DNA from: Bacteroidaceae bacterium
Lineage (GTDB): Bacteria > Bacteroidota > Bacteroidia > Bacteroidales > Bacteroidaceae
Direction: 5' to 3'
Length of the DNA stretch: 64,000 nt
Assembly: GCA_017650105.1 (NCBI GenBank)
Contig: JAGCFO010000041.1
Location: 45,158 to 109,157, forward strand
Positions 8,201 to 14,993 of this stretch are shown here, one piece after another; position 1 is the stretch's first letter, and each line of letters starts with the position of its first letter. The translations under genes and the position numbers were made by a program. Below the pieces are notes generated by a model. The model had not been told where the DNA came from, ran no database searches, and saw only the letters and a list, made by a program, of their open reading frames with translations.

Positions 8201-10457
8201 GGCTGAGGCTAAGGCTCTCTTGGAGGAGAATCCGGATGTGAACGGTGAGGCTAAGGCTCACCTCGTTGCAGAGGTTAACGCTGCTAACAACGTGGAAGGC
8301 CTCGCAGAAGCTATCGCATTCTTCAAGTCGGCAATAGATGTATACAACTCGTTTGCTGCTCTCGAGCGTCAGTATGACAAGGTTGCTCTGCTGGCTGATG
8401 CCAACAAGGCTGCCCTCGCAGCACTTGGTAGTGCAACTCTGCCTCTTGATGATATCTACGTTGCATACGAGGCTTATAAGCAGGCTGTTTACGACTACAA
8501 CATGTTGACAGTTTCTGTAGACAATCCTGTTGACCAGACAGAACTTTACATCATCAACCCGTCCTTCGAGACTGGTGACCTCACAGGCTGGACCATCTCT
8601 AATACGGCTGGTGACCAGGGCGTATACCCGAACACCAACGGTACTTACACGATGCAGCCTATCGACGGTATGTATATGTTCAACAGCTGGAATGGCGACG
8701 ATACTTCTTACACGCTTGCTCAGACCATCAGTCTGCCGAAGGGCTTCTATAAGTTGACAGCCCTTGTCGTTTCACACGACGGACATGATGTAACGATGTA
8801 TGCTGGTGAGAATACCGTTACCACTACCTGCTACGGTGGTGCTGGCAAGGCTTATCCTGCAGAACTCTACTTCCAGCATGAAGGTGGCGACATCGCTATC
8901 GGTATCCTGGGTGGCTGGTTCTACAAGGTAGACAACTTCCATCTCTACTACATGGGCGTTCGTCCTAAGACTGTCGGCTACTTCACGCTTGCAGGCAAGG
9001 AGATGGCAGAGGGAGCTTCCGATCCTATCTATGCAATGTTGGCAGCAGATCCGAAGATCAAGGTTGTTTACAACGAGGTAGCTGCTGATGCTACTCCCGA
9101 TCTCTCCGACTACGATGCTGTTGTAGTTCAGGAGTCGTTCGGTGGAGCGAACAAGATCGTTACAAGCGGTGCCCTCTCCATCTATGAGACAAAGGTTCCT
9201 ATGCTGTTCAACAAGACTTATGCCCTTGGCGCAGGTCGCGGTATGACAAATGGTACTCGCGCCGACGCTCAGAAGGTAACCACGATTGATGTCGTTGAGC
9301 CTATTAGTGGCCTCTTCAATGGAATCGATGGCACAACTATTCCTCTCTACTATGGTTTGGCAACAGACCTTGGTGAGGAAGGTACTAAGGGCTTGAGCTA
9401 TGTATATGGTGTAAACGATGTTCCTGAGAAGTCACTCGGCGCTGTTCCTACTGGTATTACGGATGCTTCTATTGCATTCAGCGACTTCCATGCAGGTGAC
9501 AAGCTTGACGGCAAGTTATTCAATGCTCGTGTTATCACCTTCGGCATGAACTACGGTTCTCTCTGCCGTGAGGGTGGTAAGTACCTGAGTGATGAGGCTT
9601 ACACCATGTGGCGTAACGCTGTATACATGCTGCTTGGTATGTATGTTCCGAGAGAGAAGGTTGACATGGATATCAACGATGAGTTTGAGGTTGCAGGCGT
9701 ATCGCTTGATCAGACGAACCTTACTGTTGGACAGGATGAAACGATAACTCTCACAGCTACCGTTACTCCTGAGACAGCAGCTAACAAGGGTCTTGTTTGG
9801 ACATCTTCGAACGAGGATGTAGCAACCGTTGTTGACGGTGTTGTAACAACCAACGAGACAGGTGAGGCTGACATCACGGTTACTACCGTTGATGGCGGAT
9901 ACAAGGCAACTTGCCACATTACCGTTGTTCTCTCCAGATTCCACACTTATGACTTCCGTCACTGGACAGACGAGCAGAAAGAAGCCCTTTCTACTGCTGT
10001 TAAGAATAAGGAATGGACGTCACTGAGTGGCTACTTCAAGACTGGTTCTGCTCTTAAGGACGAGCCTCTGATGGCTGGAACTCTGAACCTCGCTGAGGGT
10101 CTGCTCTGGACCGTTGGTAGTGGTAACCTCCGTGTTTACACAAGCGATGTATTCGAAGACAATTACATTTACTTCAATGCTGCTTCTACTGTAACTCTTG
10201 CTACTGAGAACGTTGTAGTTTACAACCTCAATGGTGAAGAATTCGAAGCAGTTCCTGTAAACGGTGTTGTAACACTCGAATTTGCTAAGAAGGATCAGCT
10301 CTATTGGATCCAGATAACTGATGTTAATGGAATCGAAGAGATTGAACTTGACCGCGACATGGATGGTACTATCTACAACGTTGCTGGACAGCGTGTAGAA
10401 GAGCCTGTCAAGGGCAACATCTACATTGTCAATGGCCGCAAGGTTATTGTTAAGTAA
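2226..10457 (+). CDS. Giant secreted multidomain surface protein (LamG, F5/8C-like, Big_2, GATase1-like and repeated jelly-roll modules)
   Basis: 2743 aa with an N-terminal Sec signal peptide (MKKTFLLWMAAAFLAVAGNA). Visible modules by residue: LamG/concanavalin-like fold ~207-415 (starts DARWTFDD); F5/8-type-C-like ~832-993; three copies of a module with the core GKYL-TKGNNWGTRA near 687, 1044 and 1379; several carbohydrate-binding-like jelly rolls with GLPxGxY motifs, including NPSFETGDLTGWTI at ~2109; Ala/Glu-rich helical linkers between them; a GATase1-like segment at ~2249-2480 related to the protein at 19933-22770; a Big_2 Ig-like domain ~2488-2567; and a C-terminal sorting-type module ending GNIYIVNGRKVIVK. 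I see no catalytic motif. The composition suggests a surface or extracellular glycan-binding scaffold, which is inference. It has its own promoter and terminator and is not in an obvious operon. ATG 2226 is chosen because it gives a clean signal peptide. Confidence 0.85.
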   Translation: MKKTFLLWMAAAFLAVAGNAQGTFAVGEDFPVGTAGDGYVVTSVANCTLTLGVDHGWKTGKTSFGDYQYYVVGTQNPKDGGFNEEGASAGGGYSEAKGNLPNAGTYFVFNPASDGIISAALKVGGNKSLFVVDGDGTNVTATAKVSNAEQDYAAYEDGSFRSTTAGNSTLMFPVEGGKTYYVFCTGSKLSFFGFTYEAADSSSDSAPDARWTFDDASNLLKADKGNLAMLPIKMGNKTVEEVDNIEAVGITAIAGKNASDGAAFVPKDAGFKVERTKGTTSKDYTILMDVKVDDANSYNSLYQTNVNNTNDGEMFFHNHQIGINVNGLGYNGEIKDNTWYRIAILNRDGDLCVYVDGELVGHTGSLGIWELDPWGFYLFCDESGERVDTYVSEINFWERGLSEEEVAALSQEEESDVFSMIAGKEDLVAGGKYLLAYPLGDGKYCFYSGIEEGKTFGSSATEAVVTDYKVVAPEGAVVLTLEGEDGAWKFKEGDMYFYWQSGNSLSLDATGARWNIIFMDNVAVITDIDAEEVRELQYNASSPRFACYKGTQKAPYLFKAGEVTTTPGEVVVPEYESLEELCKVTPTEKGSDVIVTLTDEEITDIYVTSAGYRNGIFVKAGDRDVEIYCYDVPEEWEVGGKVSGTIQGVWKDYNGTWEVCPANWDALTYTALAPSFSGDEIGDGFTGYFLNVATNTYMTKGNNYGTTLSRGEKDMPVTLDLRKDNGMYKLFTNFYPDKCIGWDNGSGFYVDITKQATTYYVISPVDKGNGQLIYTIYAKSIGEKGATLEGYLAAKEENTIVTSQETLNEYCYWQFEFKDAKALVEAAIAKGENGTPYVLQTTDANAPYYLWTNAQEPSEGPIRNIIDGNYQSFFHSMWSTDIEGPHYLFIDMGEGNASTEFAISYSRRTQNNNNRPTEIIFSGSNDGTTYTDFATLTQEADGLPTDQNVNSYVSKALSTGGTAYRYLRIYPSKNNSNSKFFTFGEFALLAPTPQSDDVVAAVAAAKEVLANEAATKEDCLNAVEAIEKAIYKATATLKAGTYFMRNKNNGKYINGGLNWGTRAAFIDNFGIDFNVSVNNGVYTLGTFTNLSLRDTDGFTDQAGTWSIEPTDEYNTYTVKGSAGYLGDDGSNAVAVNLADGTTDAAKWIFLTKEQMLEEALKDASAEHPADLSFMIQGRNFNRGNVGDFRHNAWVPTGILGFGGLAGQNDTTWPNSFSAEIWNKEAVSVSQTITGLPDGYYQLKVFGYYRMGSPADHANHMVAGDLKKNAYFALNDTKAYVPFVSDEAKEAAEEGWPTAYTAADGTVMMYGPDQLSHAVVAFAKGGYQNTITTHVAGGKITITAGKEDFVPFDWFVMDEFKLFYLGNTPTTQAPESGVYYLYNPKTGKFLTRGNNWGTRAMLNDYAVPVKVESENGQITLRDYAYQNDIIGWASDTPNYIYCDKRENGTYITTPVEGGYILKNIAKDGYVQLDENNNLIIEGEASTSVVFDFWTVSEYEAFVTAREQAATFAAAKAAGMADTYSDMLDSLKTWSTIDCTEAVKSHTLINGTDGWTWDQSERNGSTASNGNATERWQTTGRFWQTVTGLEPGFYAVTIEAYQRPYHYGDGCYDVAAQGYNMVTTSFEANGNKVRIVDWAATTKDRYPDNMGDGKRYLDEGNAHNVVYGYVGEDGNLTIALYWPAYYPNCWSLFENVTLKRYVQDPFAVLRAAIANAATVDTEAPQNGNVAAELRMALEEANAILDVNVAASNASAERVNAAVAAAKQSIEDYAKLAADLALYGPTYVEGASGAADFLAVFEKAKANYDNRVATAADDEELVAAFNAYLAANEINFENGDMNDGLNGWDTYAEKNAWGHNHWQTQGASYSNGNVSISNFIECWGANTAFGTAYAQRKLEGLPAGKYVLTADIIATCQGKANNKGDVTNSYLFLNDDVTFVATNNGAPEHFMVISDVTADTILLGYKAVESTVDWVSFDNVHVYTFNPDFALAEKLAEAKALLEENPDVNGEAKAHLVAEVNAANNVEGLAEAIAFFKSAIDVYNSFAALERQYDKVALLADANKAALAALGSATLPLDDIYVAYEAYKQAVYDYNMLTVSVDNPVDQTELYIINPSFETGDLTGWTISNTAGDQGVYPNTNGTYTMQPIDGMYMFNSWNGDDTSYTLAQTISLPKGFYKLTALVVSHDGHDVTMYAGENTVTTTCYGGAGKAYPAELYFQHEGGDIAIGILGGWFYKVDNFHLYYMGVRPKTVGYFTLAGKEMAEGASDPIYAMLAADPKIKVVYNEVAADATPDLSDYDAVVVQESFGGANKIVTSGALSIYETKVPMLFNKTYALGAGRGMTNGTRADAQKVTTIDVVEPISGLFNGIDGTTIPLYYGLATDLGEEGTKGLSYVYGVNDVPEKSLGAVPTGITDASIAFSDFHAGDKLDGKLFNARVITFGMNYGSLCREGGKYLSDEAYTMWRNAVYMLLGMYVPREKVDMDINDEFEVAGVSLDQTNLTVGQDETITLTATVTPETAANKGLVWTSSNEDVATVVDGVVTTNETGEADITVTTVDGGYKATCHITVVLSRFHTYDFRHWTDEQKEALSTAVKNKEWTSLSGYFKTGSALKDEPLMAGTLNLAEGLLWTVGSGNLRVYTSDVFEDNYIYFNAASTVTLATENVVVYNLNGEEFEAVPVNGVVTLEFAKKDQLYWIQITDVNGIEEIELDRDMDGTIYNVAGQRVEEPVKGNIYIVNGRKVIVK

Positions 10458-10498
10458 ATGTTCGCAGAGTTTGAATAGATAATTCATCTCATTCTTTT

Positions 10499-10540
10499 GC
10501 AGGAGGGAGTCCTTAGGGTTCCCTCCTGCTTTTGTTTTTC
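10499..10540 (+). terminator. Rho-independent terminator after the giant gene
   Basis: GCAGGAGGGA (10499-10508) pairs with TCCCTCCTGC (10520-10529), and TTTTGTTTTT follows. It lies 40 bp after the stop codon. Confidence 0.85.
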
Positions 10541-10689
10541 CCAAAATGGGCAGGGAGAAGCAGTGCAAGCTATTCTTTATGCGCGCGTATTCTATAATTT
10601 ATTACGTATTTCACGGCACAAACGGTTAATTCTTTGAACGAGAGTTCGGTATAGGTTTTGCCAATAAGTCTTGATTTGTTAATGATACT

Positions 10690-10867
10690 GAAGTTCATTG
10701 AAGGTTTCTTCGGCAGGAGGCCATAGGCAATGAGTGCGGAGAAACTCTTCATGCATGTGGCAGACATAGCCCAGGTAGAAGGACTTCAGGTCGCGGAAGC
10801 GAAGTGCGTGGAACAGTACCATTATAGCCTCGCTGTCGGACATTTGGCACGGGCGGTTGCGGTGACG
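10690..10867 (-). pseudogene. Internally deleted IS982-family transposase relic
   Basis: On the minus strand, bases 10867-10742 read RHRNRPCQMSDSEAIMVLFH and continue through FYLGYVCHMHEEF. This resembles the N-terminal region of IS982-type transposases (R-x-x-MSDSEIxxIL...FKxxYLxYV). A second frame from 10740 to 10690 reads SALIAYGLLPKKPSMNF, which resembles the extreme C-terminus of the same family. The whole catalytic core between the two is missing and the frames differ by one base, so this is a dead internal-deletion derivative. The family call is from memory of conserved motifs. Confidence 0.6.
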
Positions 10868-10911
10868 CTTGCCGGGAATCGGAATGTTTTTTCAATTCTG
10901 GCTCGAAAAAC

Positions 10912-11001
10912 ATCTACACTTCTACACTTTATTAGTCAACACGCTGTATTTGTGTTCTTTAAGTGGGTGTAGAAGCCTTTTTTATCTACACCCGTCTACA
11001 C
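10912..11001. repeat. Upstream iteron cluster (ATCTACAC-type) of the VirE module
   Basis: TCTACAC octamer-type repeats start at 10912, 10920, 10984 and 10994, with one inverted copy (GTGTAGA) at 10967-10973. The inverted copy and the one at 10985 form a perfect 9-bp hairpin, GGGTGTAGA (10965-10973) with TCTACACCC (10985-10993). The same motif in inverse orientation sits immediately after the VirE gene. Confidence 0.75.
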
Positions 11002-11135
11002 CAAGAAATATCATGAGTGCAACTGAGTTGTGTTTGTTATGAGAAAAAACTAGGTGAAACTTGTTTAGATTCTACTGATGCGAAACAAATGTTGGAAAAA
11101 ATCAATGGAAAAAGTGTTTTTTCGTTTTTTTTCTC

Positions 11136-11166
11136 TTGCTTTTTAAAAAAGAATTCAGTATCTTTA
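11136..11166 (+). promoter_or_regulatory. Putative promoter of the VirE/DUF3874-type gene
   Basis: TTG at 11136-11138 and TATCTTTA at 11159-11166 with 20-bp spacing approximate the Bacteroidetes promoter consensus. The leader before ATG 11246 would be about 70 nt. Confidence 0.45.
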
Positions 11167-11245
11167 CATTCTAAAACAGGAGTTTCTCAAAGCCTCCTCG
11201 TTAGAGAAATAACTATTTGGTAATAACTTATTTAACTTTTCTTCT

Positions 11246-12685
11246 ATGACTTTAGAACAAGACTTTTTGATTCAGAATCCGAAGGAAGAGCGTTACAACG
11301 AAGTGCTCTCTCCTTTCGAAGAGTTTTTGCCTGGGATGCGTCCCAGCAATTCCGATGACTACCTGTCGCGACTTGCGTCAGCGATGATGACAAGGGGAAT
11401 GAATGAGGCAGCAGTCTGTAGGCAAATAATAGAGCATAGTGTCTTTGTGTTGGACGAAGAGCATGTGAGATATCTTGTCCATCGTGTTTTCTCCTCTCCA
11501 CCCGAGGAAAGAGAAAAAATGGTCATGTCAAAGACTCAGCGTGAGACATTGGCATTGCATGATTTCATGCGGCGTCGCTATTCTTTTCGTCGAAACGAGG
11601 TGACAGGCGTTACGGAGTACTGCGAGCGTAAACGGTATCATACTCGCTACCGCCCTGTGGATGAGCTGGTGCTTAACTCCATTTCTTTTAATGCGCGAGA
11701 AGAAGGCATTAATGTATGGGACAGGGACGTGAAACGGTATCTGAGGTCCGACAGGGTCGTTCCATACAACCCGTTTGAGGCGTTTCTGTCAAACCTGCCA
11801 CAATGGGACAAGAGCCCTCGCATAGAAAAGTTTTTTCGGCGTGTGCCTGTTGATGATGAGAAGTGGTACAGCCTTGCCCACACGTGGTTCTTGGGAATGG
11901 TAGCACTCTGGTTAGGAAAAAACCGTCATAAGGGTAACGAGTCGATGCCTATCCTTGTCGGAGAGCAAGGAGTGGGCAAGAGCACTTTCTGTCGCAGCAT
12001 CCTCCCTCCTGAGCTTGCTCCTTATTATACCGAGAACTTTGCCCTTGCCGACCGACGCAAAGCGCTTCTTATGCTAACACGTTATGGGCTCATCAATTTT
12101 GACGAGGTAAACCGGCTTACCGATCGTCAGCAGCCGATACTGAAAAACATGCTTCAGCTGCCTGTCGTCGATGAGTTTAAGCCCTATGCCTCTTTTTCAG
12201 TGCAGGAGCAGCGCTTTGCTTCCCTTATCGGTACGAGCAACAACACCGACGTTATCACCGACCTCACAGGCTCGCGTCGGTTCATCTGTACATGTGTGAC
12301 GGGCCGAATCAATATGAACCGCCCCGTCAACTACCCGCAGCTCTATGCAGAAGCTGTCTGGGAGATTACCGCCGGACATCCCTATTGGTTGAACGAAGCA
12401 GAAGAGGCGTCTCTTATGGAGCTTAACATCCGATTCGTACGCATGCCAGCCGATGCGGAGTTGTTCGACATTTTCTTCGATGCAGCTGAAGAGGGCGAGC
12501 AGGGAGCCGAATGGCTCTATGCTTCAGAGATTCACCATCGTTTGCACCCAAGCATCAGCAAGCCGATGACGACAGGAGAGCTGCGCAACTTCCGTGCTGT
12601 CATGAACGGCAGGCATGTCCATTCCAAGCGTGCCAAAGCAGGAATGGTCTATCTTGTCAAACCGAAAAAGCCAAGATTGGTGTAG
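11246..12685 (+). CDS. VirE/DUF3874-family protein, helicase-like P-loop ATPase
   Basis: 479 aa, cytoplasmic. The N-terminal ~125 residues are helical. The VirE-type ATPase core begins around residue 165 (YNPFEAFLSNLPQWDKSPRI), with Walker A GEQGVGKST near residues 238-246, an acidic Walker-B-like INFDEVNRL near 289-297, and a sensor-type segment LIGTSNNTDVITDLTGSRRF near 329-348. This is the virulence-associated-E fold, related to superfamily-3 helicases and primase-linked helicases of phage and plasmid satellites. The function here is inferred. The gene is bracketed by GTGTAGAT-type iterons; the first downstream iteron (12680-12687) contains the TAG stop codon. An HU-like gene follows 241 bp later. 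VirE-plus-HU pairs are frequent in Bacteroides accessory regions, but their role is not established. Confidence 0.85.
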   Translation: MTLEQDFLIQNPKEERYNEVLSPFEEFLPGMRPSNSDDYLSRLASAMMTRGMNEAAVCRQIIEHSVFVLDEEHVRYLVHRVFSSPPEEREKMVMSKTQRETLALHDFMRRRYSFRRNEVTGVTEYCERKRYHTRYRPVDELVLNSISFNAREEGINVWDRDVKRYLRSDRVVPYNPFEAFLSNLPQWDKSPRIEKFFRRVPVDDEKWYSLAHTWFLGMVALWLGKNRHKGNESMPILVGEQGVGKSTFCRSILPPELAPYYTENFALADRRKALLMLTRYGLINFDEVNRLTDRQQPILKNMLQLPVVDEFKPYASFSVQEQRFASLIGTSNNTDVITDLTGSRRFICTCVTGRINMNRPVNYPQLYAEAVWEITAGHPYWLNEAEEASLMELNIRFVRMPADAELFDIFFDAAEEGEQGAEWLYASEIHHRLHPSISKPMTTGELRNFRAVMNGRHVHSKRAKAGMVYLVKPKKPRLV

Positions 12686-12779
12686 ATGGGTGTAGATACG
12701 TGTAGATATTTTGCTTATCTGCACTGGCGTAAACAAAAGAAAATCAGTAATTTTGTTTTTCTGATGTAGAAGTGTAGAT
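12680..12779. repeat. Downstream iteron cluster (GTGTAGAT-type)
   Basis: GTGTAGAT at 12680, 12690 and 12700 form an exact 10-bp period. A weaker TGTAGA lies at 12765 and another full GTGTAGAT at 12772-12779. The first copy overlaps the VirE stop codon. The orientation is opposite to the cluster upstream of the gene. Confidence 0.8.
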
Positions 12780-12860
12780 TAATTTTGAATAAACTGGAAT
12801 AATAGTATCTGCTTTTTCTATATGTCATTTTTGTCTTTCAAGAACTATAAAAACCATTCC

Positions 12861-12915
12861 CTTTTATATAAAAGGCGCCCTCTTTTATATAAAAGCCGCC
12901 GCCTTTTATAAAAAC
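12861..12915. repeat. 21-bp-period palindrome array upstream of the HU-like gene
   Basis: Perfect 14-bp palindrome CTTTTATATAAAAG at 12861-12874 and 12882-12895, and a degenerate copy at 12903-12915. Start-to-start spacing is 21 bp both times, two helical turns, so all copies face the same side of the helix. GC-rich spacers (GCGCC, CCGCCGC) separate them. The last copy ends about 12 bp before the HU-like start codon, so the array is likely an operator, possibly autoregulatory. Confidence 0.75.
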
Positions 12916-12926
12916 ACCCAACGAAT

Positions 12927-13553
12927 ATGGCTATACAATACGACTTTCAAAAATTTCCTCAAACATCCGCTGAAGAGGAGAACGTGCGGCTTTTCCCGAA
13001 AGCCGTCAAGCGCGGTACCGTATCCTTCTATGAACTGGCACACGAAATAGAGAAGACAACAACCTATACCGTTGCCGACCTGGAGGGAATGATGGAGGCT
13101 GTGGCCCATGCTGCCGCCTCTCATCTGAACAACAGCGAGCATGTGGAGCTGAAAGGGCTGGGCACGCTCTCGGTCGCCATCGCCTGCAACAGGGATGAGG
13201 CACGACACATGCCTGTCATTACCTCACCCTCGCAGGTGACGCCGCGGGACTTGCATGTAAGCAGGGTGAATTTCGATGCGAAGCCCGTGTTCATGCGGCG
13301 GCTCACAGGTCCCTTCGAGCAAGCCCACGAAAGGTTCCCTTCCAATAAGGAGACCGATGTACCCGTTCTTGCCGAGCGTCGTGCACTCCTGCTTGGCTAC
13401 CTCGAATCGCACGGCTACATCAGCACATCACAATACATGCGGCTCACCCATTTCACCCGCAGCCACGCCCGAGACGAACTGAACGCTTTCGTTCACGAAG
13501 GACTTCTTCGCCGCTCTGGCGCAGGCACTCACCTCGTCTTCGTAAAAAGTTGA
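12927..13553 (+). CDS. HU/IHF-like DNA-binding protein with C-terminal winged-helix-like extension
   Basis: 208 aa. Residues ~1-130 follow the HU-like fold typical of Bacteroidetes: an N-terminal extension (MAIQYDFQKF), helices around HEIEKTTTYTVADLEGMMEA, and the beta segment HVELKGLGTLSVAIACN. The C-terminal ~65 residues (ALLLGYLESHGYISTSQYMR, then LTHFTRSHARDELNAFVHEG) look like a winged helix, similar to the extension on Bacteroides HU-type proteins near VirE genes. No signal peptide. It probably binds DNA close by; the 21-bp palindrome array immediately upstream and the iterons are obvious candidates. ATG 12927 is the only start that preserves the N-terminal motif. Confidence 0.8.
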   Translation: MAIQYDFQKFPQTSAEEENVRLFPKAVKRGTVSFYELAHEIEKTTTYTVADLEGMMEAVAHAAASHLNNSEHVELKGLGTLSVAIACNRDEARHMPVITSPSQVTPRDLHVSRVNFDAKPVFMRRLTGPFEQAHERFPSNKETDVPVLAERRALLLGYLESHGYISTSQYMRLTHFTRSHARDELNAFVHEGLLRRSGAGTHLVFVKS

Positions 13554-13723
13554 TAGCTATGCATTTTACTCTTTTTTACACCCCTCCACACCGAAACTTT
13601 TTGCAACATTTCGTAAAAAGCCGTTAGTCTTCCAGTTGTTGTCAGTTCGTAGCCAATCCACTTATCCTTTTTTACATGGTACTAGCTCCATCTTTGAGAC
13701 CACTAAAACGCCAAATTTTCGTT

Positions 13724-14662
13724 TTATGACATTTTCAGTCTTTCGAATCGTGAAATAATAAGATCTTCATACGCTTGTTTCTTCTCTTCGCTGAGGAAGG
13801 ATTCTCGTATGAGTGTCTGCCATTTGGGAAGTGATTTCTGAAGGCTTGTGATAAGACGTTGCACCACCTTTTCTTCCAGTCCCATTGCCTTTGCAGCGTT
13901 CAGAAAGTCGCTCGTGCGGAGTTTCGTTTTCTTTCCCGCAAGAGTAAGTGCCAGTTCCTCCTTGTCTTTTGGATTGGTAATGGCAACATTAAGGAGGTCA
14001 TAAGCTGGCGTCAGTTTATAATACTCGGATGGTCGGTAGAGCGAGAAATTTTTCAGGTGCATATCGTTGTTGCCTGTGACAAAGCAGAAAAGCAATAAAT
14101 GCATGTAATTTGTGAGGTCGAGTTTTGGAGTGTTGCTATACTGCAAAATTGTCTTAGCAATTTGTTCATGCGATCCTTTGTATTTATATTCCGTAGGGTG
14201 CAGCGTGAGCTGACACATATCTTCCATGTCTATCTTCTCGCCATTCTTGGTACGGTCAATACGCTTTGTGATGTACCCTAATTTCCCATCTGCCAGATGA
14301 ATAAGACTATGAGGCACGACGCTTATTTTTGCTGCCTCTGCAAGGTGCATCGTTAAGTCCTCGTTTTCTGGCAGTTGATCGTAACTCTCTGTCTGAGGCT
14401 TGAATATATAGTTGCCCCATAGTCCTACGATAGTCAGACGGCTACAACCATCGTGTTTGGTGAGGTTCAGCGATAGTTTGGGCTGAACGCCTGTCAACGA
14501 TGTCTGGGCGCGGATGATTTGCTCGGCCAGTCGGTCGAGTTCCTCATGCCTATACTCCAGCAACGGAACATCCTTTGTCCCAAAGAACTTCCGTGCACAC
14601 CTTGGATGAAAGTCTTTCTGACCCTCTTCCAATTCTTTGTAACAATACAGGCATTTACACAT
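13724..14662 (-). CDS. hipT: HipA-type Ser/Thr kinase toxin, large subunit (HipT-like)
   Basis: 312 aa, the kinase part of a split HipA. Residues 4-22 carry a zinc-ribbon-like Cys4-x2-Cys7 / His19-x2-Cys22 pattern. The Gly-rich loop equivalent is SLTGVQPKLS at 55-64, where HipA/HipT proteins are autophosphorylated. The catalytic motif GNNDMHLKNFSLY is near 195-207 and the metal-binding TPAYDLLN near 217-224. The N-subdomain is encoded separately by the gene at 14655-14993, which overlaps by 8 bp. HipA-family kinases phosphorylate aminoacyl-tRNA synthetases (GltX for HipA, TrpS for HipT); the target here is unknown. All catalytic positions I can check look intact. Confidence 0.85.
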   Translation of the reverse strand: MCKCLYCYKELEEGQKDFHPRCARKFFGTKDVPLLEYRHEELDRLAEQIIRAQTSLTGVQPKLSLNLTKHDGCSRLTIVGLWGNYIFKPQTESYDQLPENEDLTMHLAEAAKISVVPHSLIHLADGKLGYITKRIDRTKNGEKIDMEDMCQLTLHPTEYKYKGSHEQIAKTILQYSNTPKLDLTNYMHLLLFCFVTGNNDMHLKNFSLYRPSEYYKLTPAYDLLNVAITNPKDKEELALTLAGKKTKLRTSDFLNAAKAMGLEEKVVQRLITSLQKSLPKWQTLIRESFLSEEKKQAYEDLIISRFERLKMS

Positions 14663-14993
14663 TGTCGTCTCCTTCTTTATTTATGGGTATGACACTGACA
14701 GAACCTATACACTCCTTACAACATAACAGCAATAGCGACATACGGTCAAGAATGCTGATGTCGGTGTTGCGAAGTGCTACATCAAGCAGCCATCCTTCAG
14801 GTATCAGTCCGTCAAAGAACGGAAACAATATAGGACTTACAAAAGCCTCTGTCTGTAATGGGAGTGTCAGGCTTACAGGCTGCGCATTTTCACGTTTGAG
14901 GTACGCTTCATCATAACAGAAACGGTATTCGCCACCATCTTCTGTCAGGAAACCTGCAAGAATCTCCTTTCGATATATCTCAGCTTGTTTCAT
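14655..14993 (-). CDS. hipS: HipA N-terminal subdomain protein (HipS-like)
   Basis: 112 aa corresponding to the Couple_hipA/HipA N-terminal subdomain 1. The pattern includes FCYDEAYLK, PVSLTLPLQTEAF, LFPFFDGLIPEGWL and the C-terminal RMSLLLLCCKECIGSVSVIP. In tripartite HipBST systems this small protein, rather than HipB, neutralises the kinase; applying that here is inference from gene order and length. It overlaps hipB by 4 bp (ATGA) and hipT by 8 bp, which suggests translational coupling. Confidence 0.85.
   Translation of the reverse strand: MKQAEIYRKEILAGFLTEDGGEYRFCYDEAYLKRENAQPVSLTLPLQTEAFVSPILFPFFDGLIPEGWLLDVALRNTDISILDRMSLLLLCCKECIGSVSVIPINKEGDDNV

Noticed and set aside
10730..10972. 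An 80-aa plus-strand open frame
   Set aside because: It is antisense to the IS982 relic and extends into the iterons.
11017..11223. A 68-aa plus-strand open frame before the VirE gene
   Set aside because: It overlaps the predicted promoter, is rich in Phe/Lys from A/T tracts and has no signal or domain.
12861..12915. CRISPR-like regular spacing
   Set aside because: The repeats are 14-bp palindromes with 7-bp spacers and no cas genes; this is an operator-like array.
13628..13665. Minus-strand GYELTTTGR-like reading similar to the hipB C-terminus (NYELTATKK), just downstream of hipT
   Set aside because: It could be a remnant of a second antitoxin gene, but only about nine codons match, which is too short to support.
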